DNA of 36,265 bases from Deltaproteobacteria bacterium (GCA_021811385.1 JAJZPC010000022.1:1-36265); one strand, 5' to 3'; counted from the stretch's first letter, positions 22,880 through 31,468 are shown. Numbers and translations: made by a program. The notes: a model not told the origin generated them from the sequence alone.

Positions 22880-23182
22880 GTTGCAATCCTCCTGGGGCTT
22901 TTTTTATATCGTCGGCAACGGAGAGCCGTTGCGGGTGAACAACACGGTTTTACTTTTTTCAACTTATAGCCTTTGCCGGCTTTTTCAAGCATTAAATCGC
23001 GCCGGGGCAACACACCGCTCTCCCCTCTTCCCCCGAGAAATCGGCCGTTTTTCAGGCTTTCCTTTGCGCTCATTGCCTGATAGCATGGGACCATACGGCC
23101 GGACCATCACTTTTTTCAAGGAATCGCCGTCCGAGGACACGAGAATACCGCTTTTCATTCCCCAAAACCACCGGAGAAAACG
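22880..23182. other. Divergent intergenic region with a hairpin
   Basis: It separates the minus-strand small membrane gene from the plus-strand cytochrome gene. A perfect stem GCAACGG-AGAG-CCGTTGC lies around 22915-22932. On the minus strand GATATAAAA lies about 25 bases before the small gene's ribosome site. No coding frame has both a start and a ribosome site here, and I see no further features. Confidence 0.4.
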
Positions 23183-23677
23183 ATGAAAAAGAACCTCTGC
23201 ATCGCCATGATGATGGCCATTCCGATGCTCTGGGGCTGTAGCCAGGAAGCAAAACAGGCCGAGGCTCCCACCCCGGCAACGATGCCCCCTGTCGAACAAG
23301 CCATGGACACGGCTAAAGAGGCAACCGAAGCCGTTGCCGCCCAGGCACGAAAAACAACCGGCGCGGCTGAAGAAAAGGTGGAAAAACAGGTCGCACCAGT
23401 GGAGGAAAAAGTCGCGGCCACAGCCGCCAAGCTCACCATCACGGTGGAATCCGTTGCCATAGACAACAAGAATGGCAAGGTCGTTCTCCCGCACAAGAAA
23501 CATGCCGAGGCTTACGGCTGTCCCGTCTGCCACGGCGACAAGAAACCGGGTCCGCAAAAGCTCGGCAAGGATGCGGCCCACGCCCTCTGCCAGGGTTGCC
23601 ATAAGGAAACAAAGCGTGGCCCCACGGACTGTAACCAGTGCCATCAAAAAAAGGCCAAATCCACCGAGGGATGCTGA
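23183..23677 (+). CDS. Triheme c-type cytochrome lipoprotein (class III/c7-like)
   Basis: The 164-residue protein has a lipoprotein signal with lipid Cys at 19 (M-L-W-G-C-S). Residues 25-85 form an Ala/Glu/Lys-rich helical linker with heptad character. The C-terminal 80 residues carry three CxxCH haem sites: C113/C116-H117, C136/C139-H140 and C150/C153-H154, with extra His (H104, H107, H133) to serve as sixth ligands. That is the arrangement of cytochrome c7/class III minimal domains. It would be anchored in a membrane and carry electrons in the periplasm. It is a single gene, followed by a T-rich stretch, and its partner enzyme is not in the window. Confidence 0.9.
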   Translation: MKKNLCIAMMMAIPMLWGCSQEAKQAEAPTPATMPPVEQAMDTAKEATEAVAAQARKTTGAAEEKVEKQVAPVEEKVAATAAKLTITVESVAIDNKNGKVVLPHKKHAEAYGCPVCHGDKKPGPQKLGKDAAHALCQGCHKETKRGPTDCNQCHQKKAKSTEGC

Positions 23678-23799
23678 TTATTTTCCGTTCCCGGCAACAT
23701 GGAAAGCCATTGCAGTGTTTGCCCCTTTTATTTATATAGTGAGGGTGTCTTTTTGTTGGGTCTGTTTTTCACTAACCTTGAAAATAAGGATGAGTCTCC

Positions 23800-24207
23800 A
23801 TGCTGCAAAAAATAATCAAACCCATGAGTTTCTTTTTGGTTTTTTCCTTTCTTCTCCTCGATGTTTCCGTGCACACGGCAAAGGCGCGGATGATCGACAC
23901 CGACACCGTGATCGCCGCGCAGAGGAAAGAAGCGATCCAGGCGCGGGTTACCGCCTTTTTGGGTCGCGAAGATGCGCGGAAGGTCATGGAGCAACACGGC
24001 GTCGATGCTGTTGAGGCGCAAAAAAGGGTGGCCAGCCTTTCCGATGCGGAGCTGGCGAAAATCTCCCAGGCCATGGAGCAGCTGCCTGCCGGTGGCGATG
24101 GCCTGGGGACGGTCGTCGGCGCCGCGGTTCTGATCTTTCTCGTCTTGTTGATCACCGACATCCTCGGTTTCACCCATGTTTTTTCCTTTGTTAAGCCCCA
24201 ACGCTAA
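23800..24207 (+). CDS. PA2779-family protein
   Basis: The 135-residue protein has an N-terminal hydrophobic helix (about 9-22), a mid-region with R-x-x-V-x-x-F-L-G-R-E-D-A-R-K-V-M-E-Q-H-G-V-D-A-x-E-A, S-L-S-D-A-E-L, and a second membrane segment followed by D-I-L-G-F-T-H-V-F. This is the PA2779 pattern, found as the partner of PA2778-type cysteine peptidases. Its function is not known. AGGA lies ten bases before the ATG. The next gene begins inside its last 11 codons, so the pair is coupled. Confidence 0.88.
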   Translation: MLQKIIKPMSFFLVFSFLLLDVSVHTAKARMIDTDTVIAAQRKEAIQARVTAFLGREDARKVMEQHGVDAVEAQKRVASLSDAELAKISQAMEQLPAGGDGLGTVVGAAVLIFLVLLITDILGFTHVFSFVKPQR

Positions 24208-25198
24208 GCGCCGGGAACAGTCGCGTTTTCTCCAGGCCGGCAATCGGATGATTGCCGGCCTGTTGTTTTTAACGCTGCCCCTTGTTTTGTCCGGCTGCGC
24301 CGCCCTGTCGACACGATCCCTGCCCCAGCCGCCCAACGTCCCGGGCAAGGCCCTGGTTGCCGGAGTGCCTTTTTTTGCCCAGGATGAATTGCAGTGCGGA
24401 CCGGCAGCCCTGGCCATGGCGCTTAACTGGAGCGGGGTCGCGATACAACCCTCCGAACTCACCCCCGAGGTCTTCACCCCGGGCCTCAAAGGCAGCCTGC
24501 AAAGCGGGCTGATCGGCTCAGCCCGCCGCCATGGCCGGGTCGCCTATCCCATTGCCGGCAGCGAGGCGCTGCTGGCCGAGGTTGCGGCCGGCAATCCGGT
24601 CATCGTTCTGGTCAATCTCGCCTTCTCCTGGTACCCGAAATGGCATTATGGCGTGGTGATCGGCTTTGATCAGGGGCGCGGCGAGGTTATTCTCCACTCG
24701 GGACTCATTGCCGACGAGCATCTCGGTTCGGGAGTTTTTCTCAATATCTGGCAGCGCAGCGAGTATTGGGGGCTTCTGGTCCTGCCGCCTGAACGGCTGC
24801 CCGCCACGGTGAAAGAGGAAGTTTGGCTTGAAGCCGTTGCCGGCCTGGAAAGGACCGGCCAGTGGCAGGGAGCGGCAGCCGGGTATGGCGCGGCCCTGAA
24901 GCGCTGGCCAAAGAGTTTTGCTGCCTGGATGGGGCTCGGCAACAGCCGCTACAGCCTGGACAATCTGGCCGGCAGCGCCGAGGCCTTTCGGCGGGCAACC
25001 CGGATTCAGCCGAAAAACGGCATCCCCTTCAACAACCTGGCCCAGGTTCTGGACAAACAGGGCAAGCGAAAAGAGGCCCTGGCCGCGGCGCAACGGGCCG
25101 TGGAGCTTGGCGGCCCGCTTGTTGATAATTTCCGGCACACCCTGGAAGAGATCAAGGCTCAACCCGCTCCCACCAACAAACCACGGCGCAATAAATAA
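24176..25198 (+). CDS. PA2778-family cysteine peptidase lipoprotein with TPR repeats
   Basis: After a lipoprotein signal (L-V-L-S-G-C-A-A-L) the protein has a C39-like papain-fold domain: V-P-F-F-A-Q-D-E-L-Q-C-G-P-A-A-L-A-M-A-L with the catalytic Cys, and W-H-Y-G-V-V-I-G-F-D with the His. From about residue 220 two tetratricopeptide repeats follow (W-x-G-A-A-A-G-Y-G-A-A-L-K-R-W-P and A-x-A-F-R-R-A-T-R-I-Q-P). It should act in the periplasm or at the outer membrane on an unknown substrate. The start may be ATG 24176 or ATG 24248, which would give a standard lipoprotein signal length; 24176 overlaps the partner gene. Confidence 0.9.
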   Translation: MFFPLLSPNAKRREQSRFLQAGNRMIAGLLFLTLPLVLSGCAALSTRSLPQPPNVPGKALVAGVPFFAQDELQCGPAALAMALNWSGVAIQPSELTPEVFTPGLKGSLQSGLIGSARRHGRVAYPIAGSEALLAEVAAGNPVIVLVNLAFSWYPKWHYGVVIGFDQGRGEVILHSGLIADEHLGSGVFLNIWQRSEYWGLLVLPPERLPATVKEEVWLEAVAGLERTGQWQGAAAGYGAALKRWPKSFAAWMGLGNSRYSLDNLAGSAEAFRRATRIQPKNGIPFNNLAQVLDKQGKRKEALAAAQRAVELGGPLVDNFRHTLEEIKAQPAPTNKPRRNK

Positions 25199-25251
25199 GG
25201 CGGCTGATGGGGTTGGGGTTCCACGCAACGCAGCGTTCCGGGCGCTCGCGC

Positions 25252-26520
25252 TCAGACAGTAAAGTACCGCCTTACCAATTGATTGAGCTGGGTGTCCAAC
25301 TCCTCTTCCTGCTCATTGCCGCAGAGTTGCGCATACAGATGCGGGGCAATGGCCAGAAAGGCATCGACCAATTCCGGATCAAAATGGCTGCCGGAGGATT
25401 CCTGCAGAATGGAGACTGATCGCTCGTAGGAAAAAGGCTCCTTGTAAGGCCTTCTTGAGGTGAGCGCGTCAAAGACGTCGGCAATGGCGAAGATCCGGGC
25501 GCTTTTCGGAATGGCCGCCCCCCGGCGCCCGGCCAGGTAGCCGTTGCCGTCATACTTTTCGTGATGATTTTCCACCACGGCCACCGCATCGTGCAACCAC
25601 TGGTAAGACTGAATGATATCCACTCCATGGCCGACATGGGTCTGCATCACCGCGAACTCTTCTTCGGTAAGCTTGCCGGGTTTAAGCAGAATGGCGTCGC
25701 TGATGGCAATCTTGCCGACATCGTGAAGAAAGGCGCCCTTGATCAGAGCCTGCATCTCCTTGCCGGAAAGGCCGATGGCCTCGGCCAGCCGGATGGCGTA
25801 GATGGTCACCCGATAGTTGTGGGCATTGGTGTCGCTGTCCCGCTTGGCAATGGCGCTGCCCAGCACCTTCAACATGCCGATGTTGGCCTTGGCAAGGTTG
25901 TCGGAAAGGACGATCAGATCGCGGTTCAGGGCGGTAATCACCGGATAGAGGATCAGGATGGCAAGAAAGATTGCCGCCACCACCTGAATAATCGACCAGG
26001 CCACCCGCCAGACCACCTGTTCCATCTCCTGCCCCGTAACCTGGTAGATGCCTTCGAAGTAGCCGATGATGCGCTGGTCCTCTTGATCGATGATGGGCAT
26101 CATCAGCTTCAGGTAGATGGCGTCGGCGTGGAGGATTTTCATGTATTCGATGCATTGGCCCATGAGGAAATCATGCCGTTTTTCCTCCAGGCCGGCCATG
26201 ATCTCCTGGACCTGGGGCAGGGCATATTCGACAACTTTCTCTTTCTTCCGGTTATAGATTTCAACCATCACGAAATGCCGTTCCCTGGCAAGGGATTGAG
26301 CCATCATCTCCAAATCTCGACCATTTTCCGCAGTGGGAGCATGGAAATATCTACGCGCCGCCGCAATGAGCTGGGTTGAATTGGTCTGGGCCAGGCCAAT
26401 CACATAGGCGTCGATTCGCTCGAACTCACCATAGGCGACCAGGGAGCCGATGACTGCCGAAAGGATCAGCCAGCCGAGGAACAGTTTTTTGATGATCCGG
26501 CGATGGAGGTCTTTTTGCAT
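25252..26520 (-). CDS. HD-GYP-like phosphohydrolase with membrane-anchored sensor part
   Basis: HD-GYP proteins hydrolyse cyclic-di-GMP. The 422-residue protein has two membrane helices (about 12-30 and 172-195) enclosing a periplasmic sensor domain, then the catalytic domain with H-D at 266-267 (F-L-H-D-V-G-K-I), H-V-G-H-G, the H-H-E-K-Y-D-G-N-G-Y motif at 319-328 and A-D-V-F-D-A-L-T-S-R-R-P-Y-K. The Pro of the canonical GYP is Leu here (G-Y-L), so it is a variant. The ATG has no clear ribosome site, and the start overlaps a short upstream frame, suggesting coupling. It is the last gene of the Cache-chemoreceptor cluster. Confidence 0.88.
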   Translation of the reverse strand: MQKDLHRRIIKKLFLGWLILSAVIGSLVAYGEFERIDAYVIGLAQTNSTQLIAAARRYFHAPTAENGRDLEMMAQSLARERHFVMVEIYNRKKEKVVEYALPQVQEIMAGLEEKRHDFLMGQCIEYMKILHADAIYLKLMMPIIDQEDQRIIGYFEGIYQVTGQEMEQVVWRVAWSIIQVVAAIFLAILILYPVITALNRDLIVLSDNLAKANIGMLKVLGSAIAKRDSDTNAHNYRVTIYAIRLAEAIGLSGKEMQALIKGAFLHDVGKIAISDAILLKPGKLTEEEFAVMQTHVGHGVDIIQSYQWLHDAVAVVENHHEKYDGNGYLAGRRGAAIPKSARIFAIADVFDALTSRRPYKEPFSYERSVSILQESSGSHFDPELVDAFLAIAPHLYAQLCGNEQEEELDTQLNQLVRRYFTV

Positions 26521-26732
26521 AAGTGTTGCGACATCTGTTGGGTTGTTGAGGGGGAGCGGGGAAAATCCACCCCATCGTCAAAGGACTCGCAGAACAGGGT
26601 GGCGATCCATTGCGAAAAAAGTGCCGCCGCAGGTTTTGCCGGTGGTTCGGCCGGATGAGGGGCAGGTTCTGCTCGGCCTCGGGCAAAAGCGCGGGCTTTC
26701 TCCAGCTCCGCCTGCATTTTGGCCATCTGCAA
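26466..26732 (-). CDS. Possible small protein between chemoreceptor and HD-GYP genes
   Basis: The frame (88 residues from a TTG, or 86 from ATG 26726) begins with a charged helix (M-A-K-M-Q-A-E-L-E-K-A-R-A), has an Ala/Pro-rich middle (P-A-P-H-P-A-E-P-P-A-K-P) and then S-Q-W-I-A-T-L-F-C-E-S-F-D-D-G-V-D-F. It fills the otherwise empty 258 bases between two genes on the same strand and overlaps the start of the HD-GYP gene by about 55 bases, which itself lacks a ribosome site. Its last part is therefore a different-frame reading of that gene. It could be real or a chance frame. Confidence 0.35.
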   Translation of the reverse strand: MQMAKMQAELEKARAFARGRAEPAPHPAEPPAKPAAALFSQWIATLFCESFDDGVDFPRSPSTTQQMSQHLCKKTSIAGSSKNCSSAG

Positions 26733-26779
26733 TGGTGGGGAAGGGGCGCATCACGCAAATCCATGCGCCCCCTGCCCTG

Positions 26780-28387
26780 TTAGAAGTCCTCGAACTCCTC
26801 GCCCATGGGGATGATATCCTCGGGCTTGGACGAGGCTGCCGGTTTCTTGGCTGCGGGAGGCAGAGCCTTTCGCGCGGGCGCTGTCTTTTTCGGAGCAGCG
26901 AGCTTGACCGCCGGGCGTTTAAGCCGGCTCAGCCTGGAGGAGGAGCTTTCGGCCACTGCGGCTTCTTTTCCCCCGCAGATAACCATGGCCAACAATTCCC
27001 CAACCGAACCATTCATCATCTCCGCCTGGGCGCTCAGTTCTTCCGAGGCGGAGGCGGATTCTTCCGCTGCCGCGGCGTTTGCCTGGGTCACGGTGTCGAT
27101 CTCGTGGATGGCCTTGGTGACCTGGTTGATGGCGTTGGCCTGCTGGCTTGCCGCTCCGGCAATCTCGGAGATGATCGTGCCGATGCGGGTGGTGGACTGG
27201 GAGGCAACGTAGAAGGACTCGCTGGTCTCGCTGACCAGGGTGTTGCCGGTGGTGATCTTCTGCACCGTGCCCTCGATGAGGTTCGAGGTGTTCTTTGCCG
27301 CTTCCGCCGCCCGCATGGCCAGATTGCGGACCTCGTCGGCCACCACCGCGAAGCCGGCCCCGGCCTCGCCTGCCCTGGCGGCCTCAACCGCGGCGTTCAG
27401 GGCCAAGAGATTGGTCTGAAAGGCGATCTCGTCGATGGTTTTCACGATCTTCTGGGTTTGCGAGCTGGCCGCCGAGATCTCATGCATGGAGGTGGTGAGC
27501 TTTTTCATGGATTCGTCGGCGTTCTGGATAACCTGATTGGCCTCCTTCATCAGCGCGTCCGCCTGCCGGGCATTGTCCGCATCCTGCTTGATCATGGCCC
27601 CGACCTCTTCCAGGGAGGCGGAGGTTTCTTCCACCGCCGCCGCCTGCTGGGAAGCGCCTTCGGCCAAGGTCTGACTGGAGGAGGAGACCTCCCCCGCAGC
27701 AGCGCCGACCTGATTGGCGCCCTCGCTCAGGGTGAGGCTGATCTGCCTCAGGGTGGTCGAGATACCCCGACCGAGGAAGAAGGCCAGCAGTCCGCCACCC
27801 ACCAGAACCGCAGCCCCAAGTCCCAAGGCGATCCGGGCCAAGGTGGTGGCGGAATCCTTGGCCAGCACGGTTTGTTTTCCCGCGCCGTCCTTGGCGTCAG
27901 TAAGCAGCTGATCCAACAGCGGATCAATAGCCTTGGTTGTTTTGCGCACCGCCAGGGTGGCGACCATCCGCTCGTTGCCCACCGGAGCGGCAAGCATGGC
28001 GCCGAACGCTTTCTGGTACTCATCGGCCAGAGGCAACAGCTGCTTGGCCGCCTCCATCAATTGCGGCTGCCCGGCGTTCTTGGCCAAGGCCTCGATGGTT
28101 CCCAGCTCATCCTGGAAGGAGGCAATGTAGCCGTCCGCTTCCTTGGCGAGAAGCGCGTCGTCGGCGTACAGCAACATCTTTTCATTCTGCCTGCACTGGA
28201 CCAAAACGATCTTGGCGGCGCTGGCGCGCAGGGCGATGGCCATATCCAGTTCAATGAGCCGGGTGAACTTGGTCGTGGCCGAGGTCAGCGCAAACTGATA
28301 AATTCCGGTGAGCACCATGACCAGCAGGAGTACCCCCCCGAATCCTCCCCCGATCTTCTTACATATGGTTGTCTGTTGCCTGGACAT
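26780..28387 (-). CDS. Methyl-accepting chemotaxis protein
   Basis: The 535-residue chemoreceptor has an N-terminal helix (about 15-35), a periplasmic four-helix-bundle sensor region (about 40-175), a second membrane helix ([20 protein letters not shown]) and a signalling domain. The hairpin tip is present as [22 protein letters not shown], with E-T-S-A-S-L-E-E-V methylation-type helices. The C-terminal 70 residues are a Lys/Ala/Pro-rich linker ending in a short acidic segment, unlike a CheR-binding pentapeptide. ATG 28387 follows AGGA; the frame continues upstream without reason. It lies 140 bases after the Cache gene, on the same strand, and probably senses through it. Confidence 0.93.
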   Translation of the reverse strand: MSRQQTTICKKIGGGFGGVLLLVMVLTGIYQFALTSATTKFTRLIELDMAIALRASAAKIVLVQCRQNEKMLLYADDALLAKEADGYIASFQDELGTIEALAKNAGQPQLMEAAKQLLPLADEYQKAFGAMLAAPVGNERMVATLAVRKTTKAIDPLLDQLLTDAKDGAGKQTVLAKDSATTLARIALGLGAAVLVGGGLLAFFLGRGISTTLRQISLTLSEGANQVGAAAGEVSSSSQTLAEGASQQAAAVEETSASLEEVGAMIKQDADNARQADALMKEANQVIQNADESMKKLTTSMHEISAASSQTQKIVKTIDEIAFQTNLLALNAAVEAARAGEAGAGFAVVADEVRNLAMRAAEAAKNTSNLIEGTVQKITTGNTLVSETSESFYVASQSTTRIGTIISEIAGAASQQANAINQVTKAIHEIDTVTQANAAAAEESASASEELSAQAEMMNGSVGELLAMVICGGKEAAVAESSSSRLSRLKRPAVKLAAPKKTAPARKALPPAAKKPAASSKPEDIIPMGEEFEDF

Positions 28388-28526
28388 CTCTTTCCTTTCC
28401 GCACAGTGATATTGATAAGGTCGGCAGACCGCCGACAAGGGAAAGGCCTCGCTGAAACGATGGCTGACCTCCCTTGCCGACCCATGTTTGCCTTGATTTT
28501 TCTTGCGTGCCTGGTGGTTCGCCGGA

Positions 28527-29033
28527 TTACTCCATCAGATAGCCGATGTAGTAAACCCCGATGATTTCGCCGCTTGCGTTCTTGATGGGTTCATAGCCGG
28601 TGTCGTACAGCTTGCCGAGGATGTCAACGATTCCATAAAAGACGTTGCCCTGGCGGATGGCCGCGATTGCCGGACCGCTCGGGTCCAGGGGGGTGCCGAC
28701 GGCGCGCTTGCCGTCCTTCATCACATTGGTGCTGACCCGGACGAATCCCTCGCCTTTTTTCATGAAAAAGGTGGCCGTGCAACCGAATTTGGTTTTCAAG
28801 GAATCCACCAGCGCATAGTTGTCGTTTATCTTGGTGGCGCCGAAGACCAATGAACCTCCGTCAATCTTGGGCGCGCCGAGCTTCGCGGCCTCGTCTTTCA
28901 TGGCGGCCATGGCGGTTTTGATCTTTGCGGAAGATTCCGTCGCCGCCATGGCGGTAACCGCCCCGGCCATTATCAGCCCAAGGACAAACAGCGCCAGCAT
29001 CGATTTAACAGTGTGTTTCGAAAAGACCCTCAT
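28527..29033 (-). CDS. Periplasmic Cache-domain (Cache_3-Cache_2-like) sensor protein
   Basis: The 168-residue protein has a signal peptide ([18 protein letters not shown]) and one Cache-type domain, with [30 protein letters not shown] and the late [22 protein letters not shown] motif usual for this fold. It would bind a small ligand and pass a signal to the chemoreceptor next to it. AGGAGG six bases before the ATG is an ideal site. The upstream region contains a Fur-box-like palindrome. Confidence 0.88.
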   Translation of the reverse strand: MRVFSKHTVKSMLALFVLGLIMAGAVTAMAATESSAKIKTAMAAMKDEAAKLGAPKIDGGSLVFGATKINDNYALVDSLKTKFGCTATFFMKKGEGFVRVSTNVMKDGKRAVGTPLDPSGPAIAAIRQGNVFYGIVDILGKLYDTGYEPIKNASGEIIGVYYIGYLME

Positions 29034-29166
29034 CGCATACCTCCTGGTTCATTGGTTTCTTGGCAAGACCGCCATCGGTGTCGTTGTGCGAGGAGCTGCA
29101 TCCTCTGCCACAACTCCATACTCTCAAAAAAAGGCGAGGAGGGTCAACAGAATTTCCGCGAGTAAA

Positions 29167-29181
29167 TGATAATAATTGTCA
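29167..29181 (-). promoter_or_regulatory. Fur-box-like operator upstream of the Cache-chemoreceptor cluster
   Basis: TGATAATAATTGTCA matches the 7-1-7 Fur site (TGATAAT-N-ATTATCA) at all but one half-site base. On the minus strand it overlaps TTGACA, a good -35 element, about 145 bases before the Cache start. Iron-dependent repression is inferred. Confidence 0.5.
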
Positions 29182-29257
29182 AAATAAGAGGGGTGGTCGA
29201 GCACGATATTCTTGTTCCACGTCAACTCGTCAGCTCCTGCCGCCAACCCGCCACGCT

Positions 29258-30268
29258 TCAGAGCCAGTTCCCCTGGGGCTCGGGCGTGGTTCTGATCCGC
29301 TCCAGCTGGTCGGCAAGATCGCGCAGCTCCCGCTGCCAGTACTCGCGGGTGCCGAAATCAGGGGCCACCCGGCTCAACCCCTCCTCGGCCACCTGATACC
29401 CGCACCAGGCCATGTAGTGGATAAAACGCATGGCCCTGAGCGGCTCGATCAGCCGCAGGCTGCGCCGGTCGAAATCGCGGAAGGTCTCGTAGCCTTCAAG
29501 GAAGAGGTCGATCTCGGCAAAGGTCTCTTCCCGGTAACCCGGCAGCAGCATCCAGAAATCCTGCACCGGCGGGCCGATGGCCATGTCGTCGAAATCAATG
29601 AGATAGAAGGATTCTCCGGGCCGGTAGATGAGGTTGGAGAAATGGCAGTCGCCGTGGATGCGGATCATCTCGGTGTCGGCAAACAGTGGGCTGATCTCAC
29701 CGATGAGCGCCTTGACCAGTTCGGCGAATTGCTTGGCAAGGTCCGCGGGCAGGAACTTCCCGGCCAGGAGATAGTCCGCCTGTTGCCGGGTTGATTGGTC
29801 CGGGATCATGGTGATCCGCCCCTCCGGGATCCGGCCCGCGCCCACGGCATGGATCCGGCCAAGCAAGCGGCCGATTTCCAGCCACTGCTCCTCGCTGTAT
29901 TCATCCAGGCTGCGGCCGCCGCACTTGGGAAAGACGGTGAAATACATCCCCTCATGCTCGCCGAGGCTGCCGTTGCCCTGCAAGGCAAGCGGGGCGATGA
30001 CCGGAATCTCCCGGCTGGCAAGCTCGAGCAAAAACTCATGCTCGTCCTGGAGCGCAGCGTGGCTCCAGCGCCCGGGCCGGTAGAATTTAACCACCAGCCC
30101 TTCGCCGTTTTCGCCTTCCAGTTCGTACACCCGGTTGATGTAGCTGGCCAGGGGCCTGCAAAGATTGGTGCAGCGGATATCCAGCCCCTTTTCCACCAAC
30201 CCGAGAACCATGTCCGGGGTCAGATGGTGAAAGGCGGAATGCGCATGGGGCGCGACAGTGCGGTTCAT
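29258..30268 (-). CDS. srkA: SrkA-like (YihE) serine/threonine protein kinase
   Basis: The 336-residue protein has the aminoglycoside-phosphotransferase fold of the SrkA family: V-V-K-F-Y-R-P-G-R-W with Lys61 for ATP binding, the P-K-C-G-G-R-S-L-D segment, the catalytic loop H-G-D-C-H-F-S-N at 205-212 and the metal-binding D-F-D-D at 225-228, then G-P-P-V-Q-D-F-W-M-L-L-P-G. In E. coli it is a stress-response kinase that limits programmed cell death. The C-terminal part W-C-G-Y-Q-V and F-G-T-R-E-Y-W is also typical. It is not obviously in an operon, lying between the Fur-box region and the ZIP gene. Confidence 0.92.
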   Translation of the reverse strand: MNRTVAPHAHSAFHHLTPDMVLGLVEKGLDIRCTNLCRPLASYINRVYELEGENGEGLVVKFYRPGRWSHAALQDEHEFLLELASREIPVIAPLALQGNGSLGEHEGMYFTVFPKCGGRSLDEYSEEQWLEIGRLLGRIHAVGAGRIPEGRITMIPDQSTRQQADYLLAGKFLPADLAKQFAELVKALIGEISPLFADTEMIRIHGDCHFSNLIYRPGESFYLIDFDDMAIGPPVQDFWMLLPGYREETFAEIDLFLEGYETFRDFDRRSLRLIEPLRAMRFIHYMAWCGYQVAEEGLSRVAPDFGTREYWQRELRDLADQLERIRTTPEPQGNWL

Positions 30269-30342
30269 GATATTTCAGTCTCGTTTTTCATTTTCTGTCA
30301 CTATTCACAACTCAATGCCGAAAAATAAAATGTTCCCGGAAC

Positions 30343-30450
30343 GATAACTGTTCAGCAGTGCCGCAGATGCGCGAAAGAGGTCTGCGAAGTGTGCTATTGC
30401 ACATGAGCAGGCCGATGACAAAGCAGATGCGGTGCTGCGGGACAGTTATC
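30343..30450. repeat. Dispersed palindromic element, copy C
   Basis: Arms: GATAACTGTTCAGCAGTGCC from 30343 and, on the other strand from 30450, GATAACTGTCCCGCAGCACC. The core at 30382-30420 is identical over 39 bases to copy A and contains TGTGC-TATT-GCACA. The element begins within the stop codon of the ZIP gene (TGA read on the minus strand) and ends before the kinase gene start region. Confidence 0.85.
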
Positions 30451-31264
30451 AGCCGAGCGCCACGTCGAGAACCATCATCACCGCGAAACCCACCAGAGTA
30501 GCCATGGTGACGATATCGATATGTTTCGGATTCTGCTGCGACTCCGGGATAAGCTCTTCCACCACGACAAAGATCATGGCCCCGGCGGCAAAACAAAGGG
30601 CATAGGGCAAAACGGACTGCATGCTCAGGACGAAATAGGCGCCCAACACCCCGGCCACCGGCTCCACCAGCCCGGAGGATTGCCCGAGCATAAAGCTCTT
30701 CGTCCGGCTCATCCCCTCGCGGCGCAGGGGCATGGACACCGCCGCGCCTTCGGGAAAATTCTGCAAACCGATGCCGATGGCCAGGGCAATGGCGCCGCCC
30801 AGGCTTGCAGAGGGGATATTGGCCGCCACCGCGCCAAAGGCCACGCCCACGGCCAGACCCTCTGGGATGTTGTGCAGGGTAATGGCCAGCACCAGCAGGG
30901 TGCTGCGCTGCCAGGAGGTTTTCACCCCCTCGCTCTTGCTGATATCCAGACCGGGATGGAGATGGGGCAAAAAGAGATCGATGAGCCGCATGAACAACCC
31001 GCCGGCCAGAAACCCCATGGCGGCGGTGCGCCAGGGGACGAAGCCCATCTGGCCGGCCATCTCGATGCCCGGGCCGAGCAGCGACCAGAAGCTCGCGGCA
31101 ATCATCACCCCTGCGGCAAAGCCGAGCATGGAATCCATGACCTTCCGGTTCACACTCTTCTGCACAAAAACCAGGGCAGCGCCCGCGGCGGTCACGCCCC
31201 AGGTAAACAGGGTGGCCAACAGGGCCTGGAGAACCGGATTCAATTCCGGGAAAAAAGTAACCAT
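30449..31264 (-). CDS. ZIP family metal transporter
   Basis: The 271-residue protein has eight hydrophobic segments and the ZIP metal-site helices: H-N-I-P-E-G at 131-136 in segment IV and Q-N-F-P-E-G at 168-173 in segment V, where the first His of the usual motif is Gln. A His-rich H-L-H-P loop lies at 101-104. ZIP proteins of this GufA/ZupT group import zinc, iron or other divalent metals; the Gln substitution may shift selectivity. ATG 31264 follows AGGA; the frame continues 48 codons upstream without support. The 3' end touches palindromic element copy C. Confidence 0.93.
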   Translation of the reverse strand: MVTFFPELNPVLQALLATLFTWGVTAAGAALVFVQKSVNRKVMDSMLGFAAGVMIAASFWSLLGPGIEMAGQMGFVPWRTAAMGFLAGGLFMRLIDLFLPHLHPGLDISKSEGVKTSWQRSTLLVLAITLHNIPEGLAVGVAFGAVAANIPSASLGGAIALAIGIGLQNFPEGAAVSMPLRREGMSRTKSFMLGQSSGLVEPVAGVLGAYFVLSMQSVLPYALCFAAGAMIFVVVEELIPESQQNPKHIDIVTMATLVGFAVMMVLDVALG

Positions 31265-31422
31265 GGTGGTATCCTGCCGCCTCTGCCTGGGGTTGCCTGC
31301 CGGAACAGCTTCACACCGCCATTGTATTCCAGAACCAAGGAAAAGTATACGCGGGAAATGGAGCGGAGCACGTCTATCAAGGCTCTGCCTGCAATCTCCT
31401 CTTTCCATTGACCCTTCTTATC

Positions 31423-31468
31423 TTTGTTGTGACTGAAGTCACAACAAACAATGACTGCGGTCATTGTT
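31423..31468 (+). promoter_or_regulatory. Two tandem palindromic operators upstream of the porin gene
   Basis: Site 1 (31423-31448) is a perfect 26-base palindrome with core TTGTGA-CTGAAG-TCACAA, equal to the CRP-class consensus TGTGA-N6-TCACA. Site 2 (31447-31468) is AACAATGAC-TGCG-GTCATTGTT. Both share TGACTG..GTCA and their centres are 22 bases apart, two turns of DNA. The likely protein is the Crp/Fnr regulator at 33665-34354. Confidence 0.7.

Noticed and set aside
26450..28564. Plus-strand frame of 704 codons opposite the chemoreceptor
   Set aside because: It lies opposite a complete chemoreceptor gene; Gly/Leu/Arg-rich composition with no domain is typical for antisense frames in GC-rich DNA.
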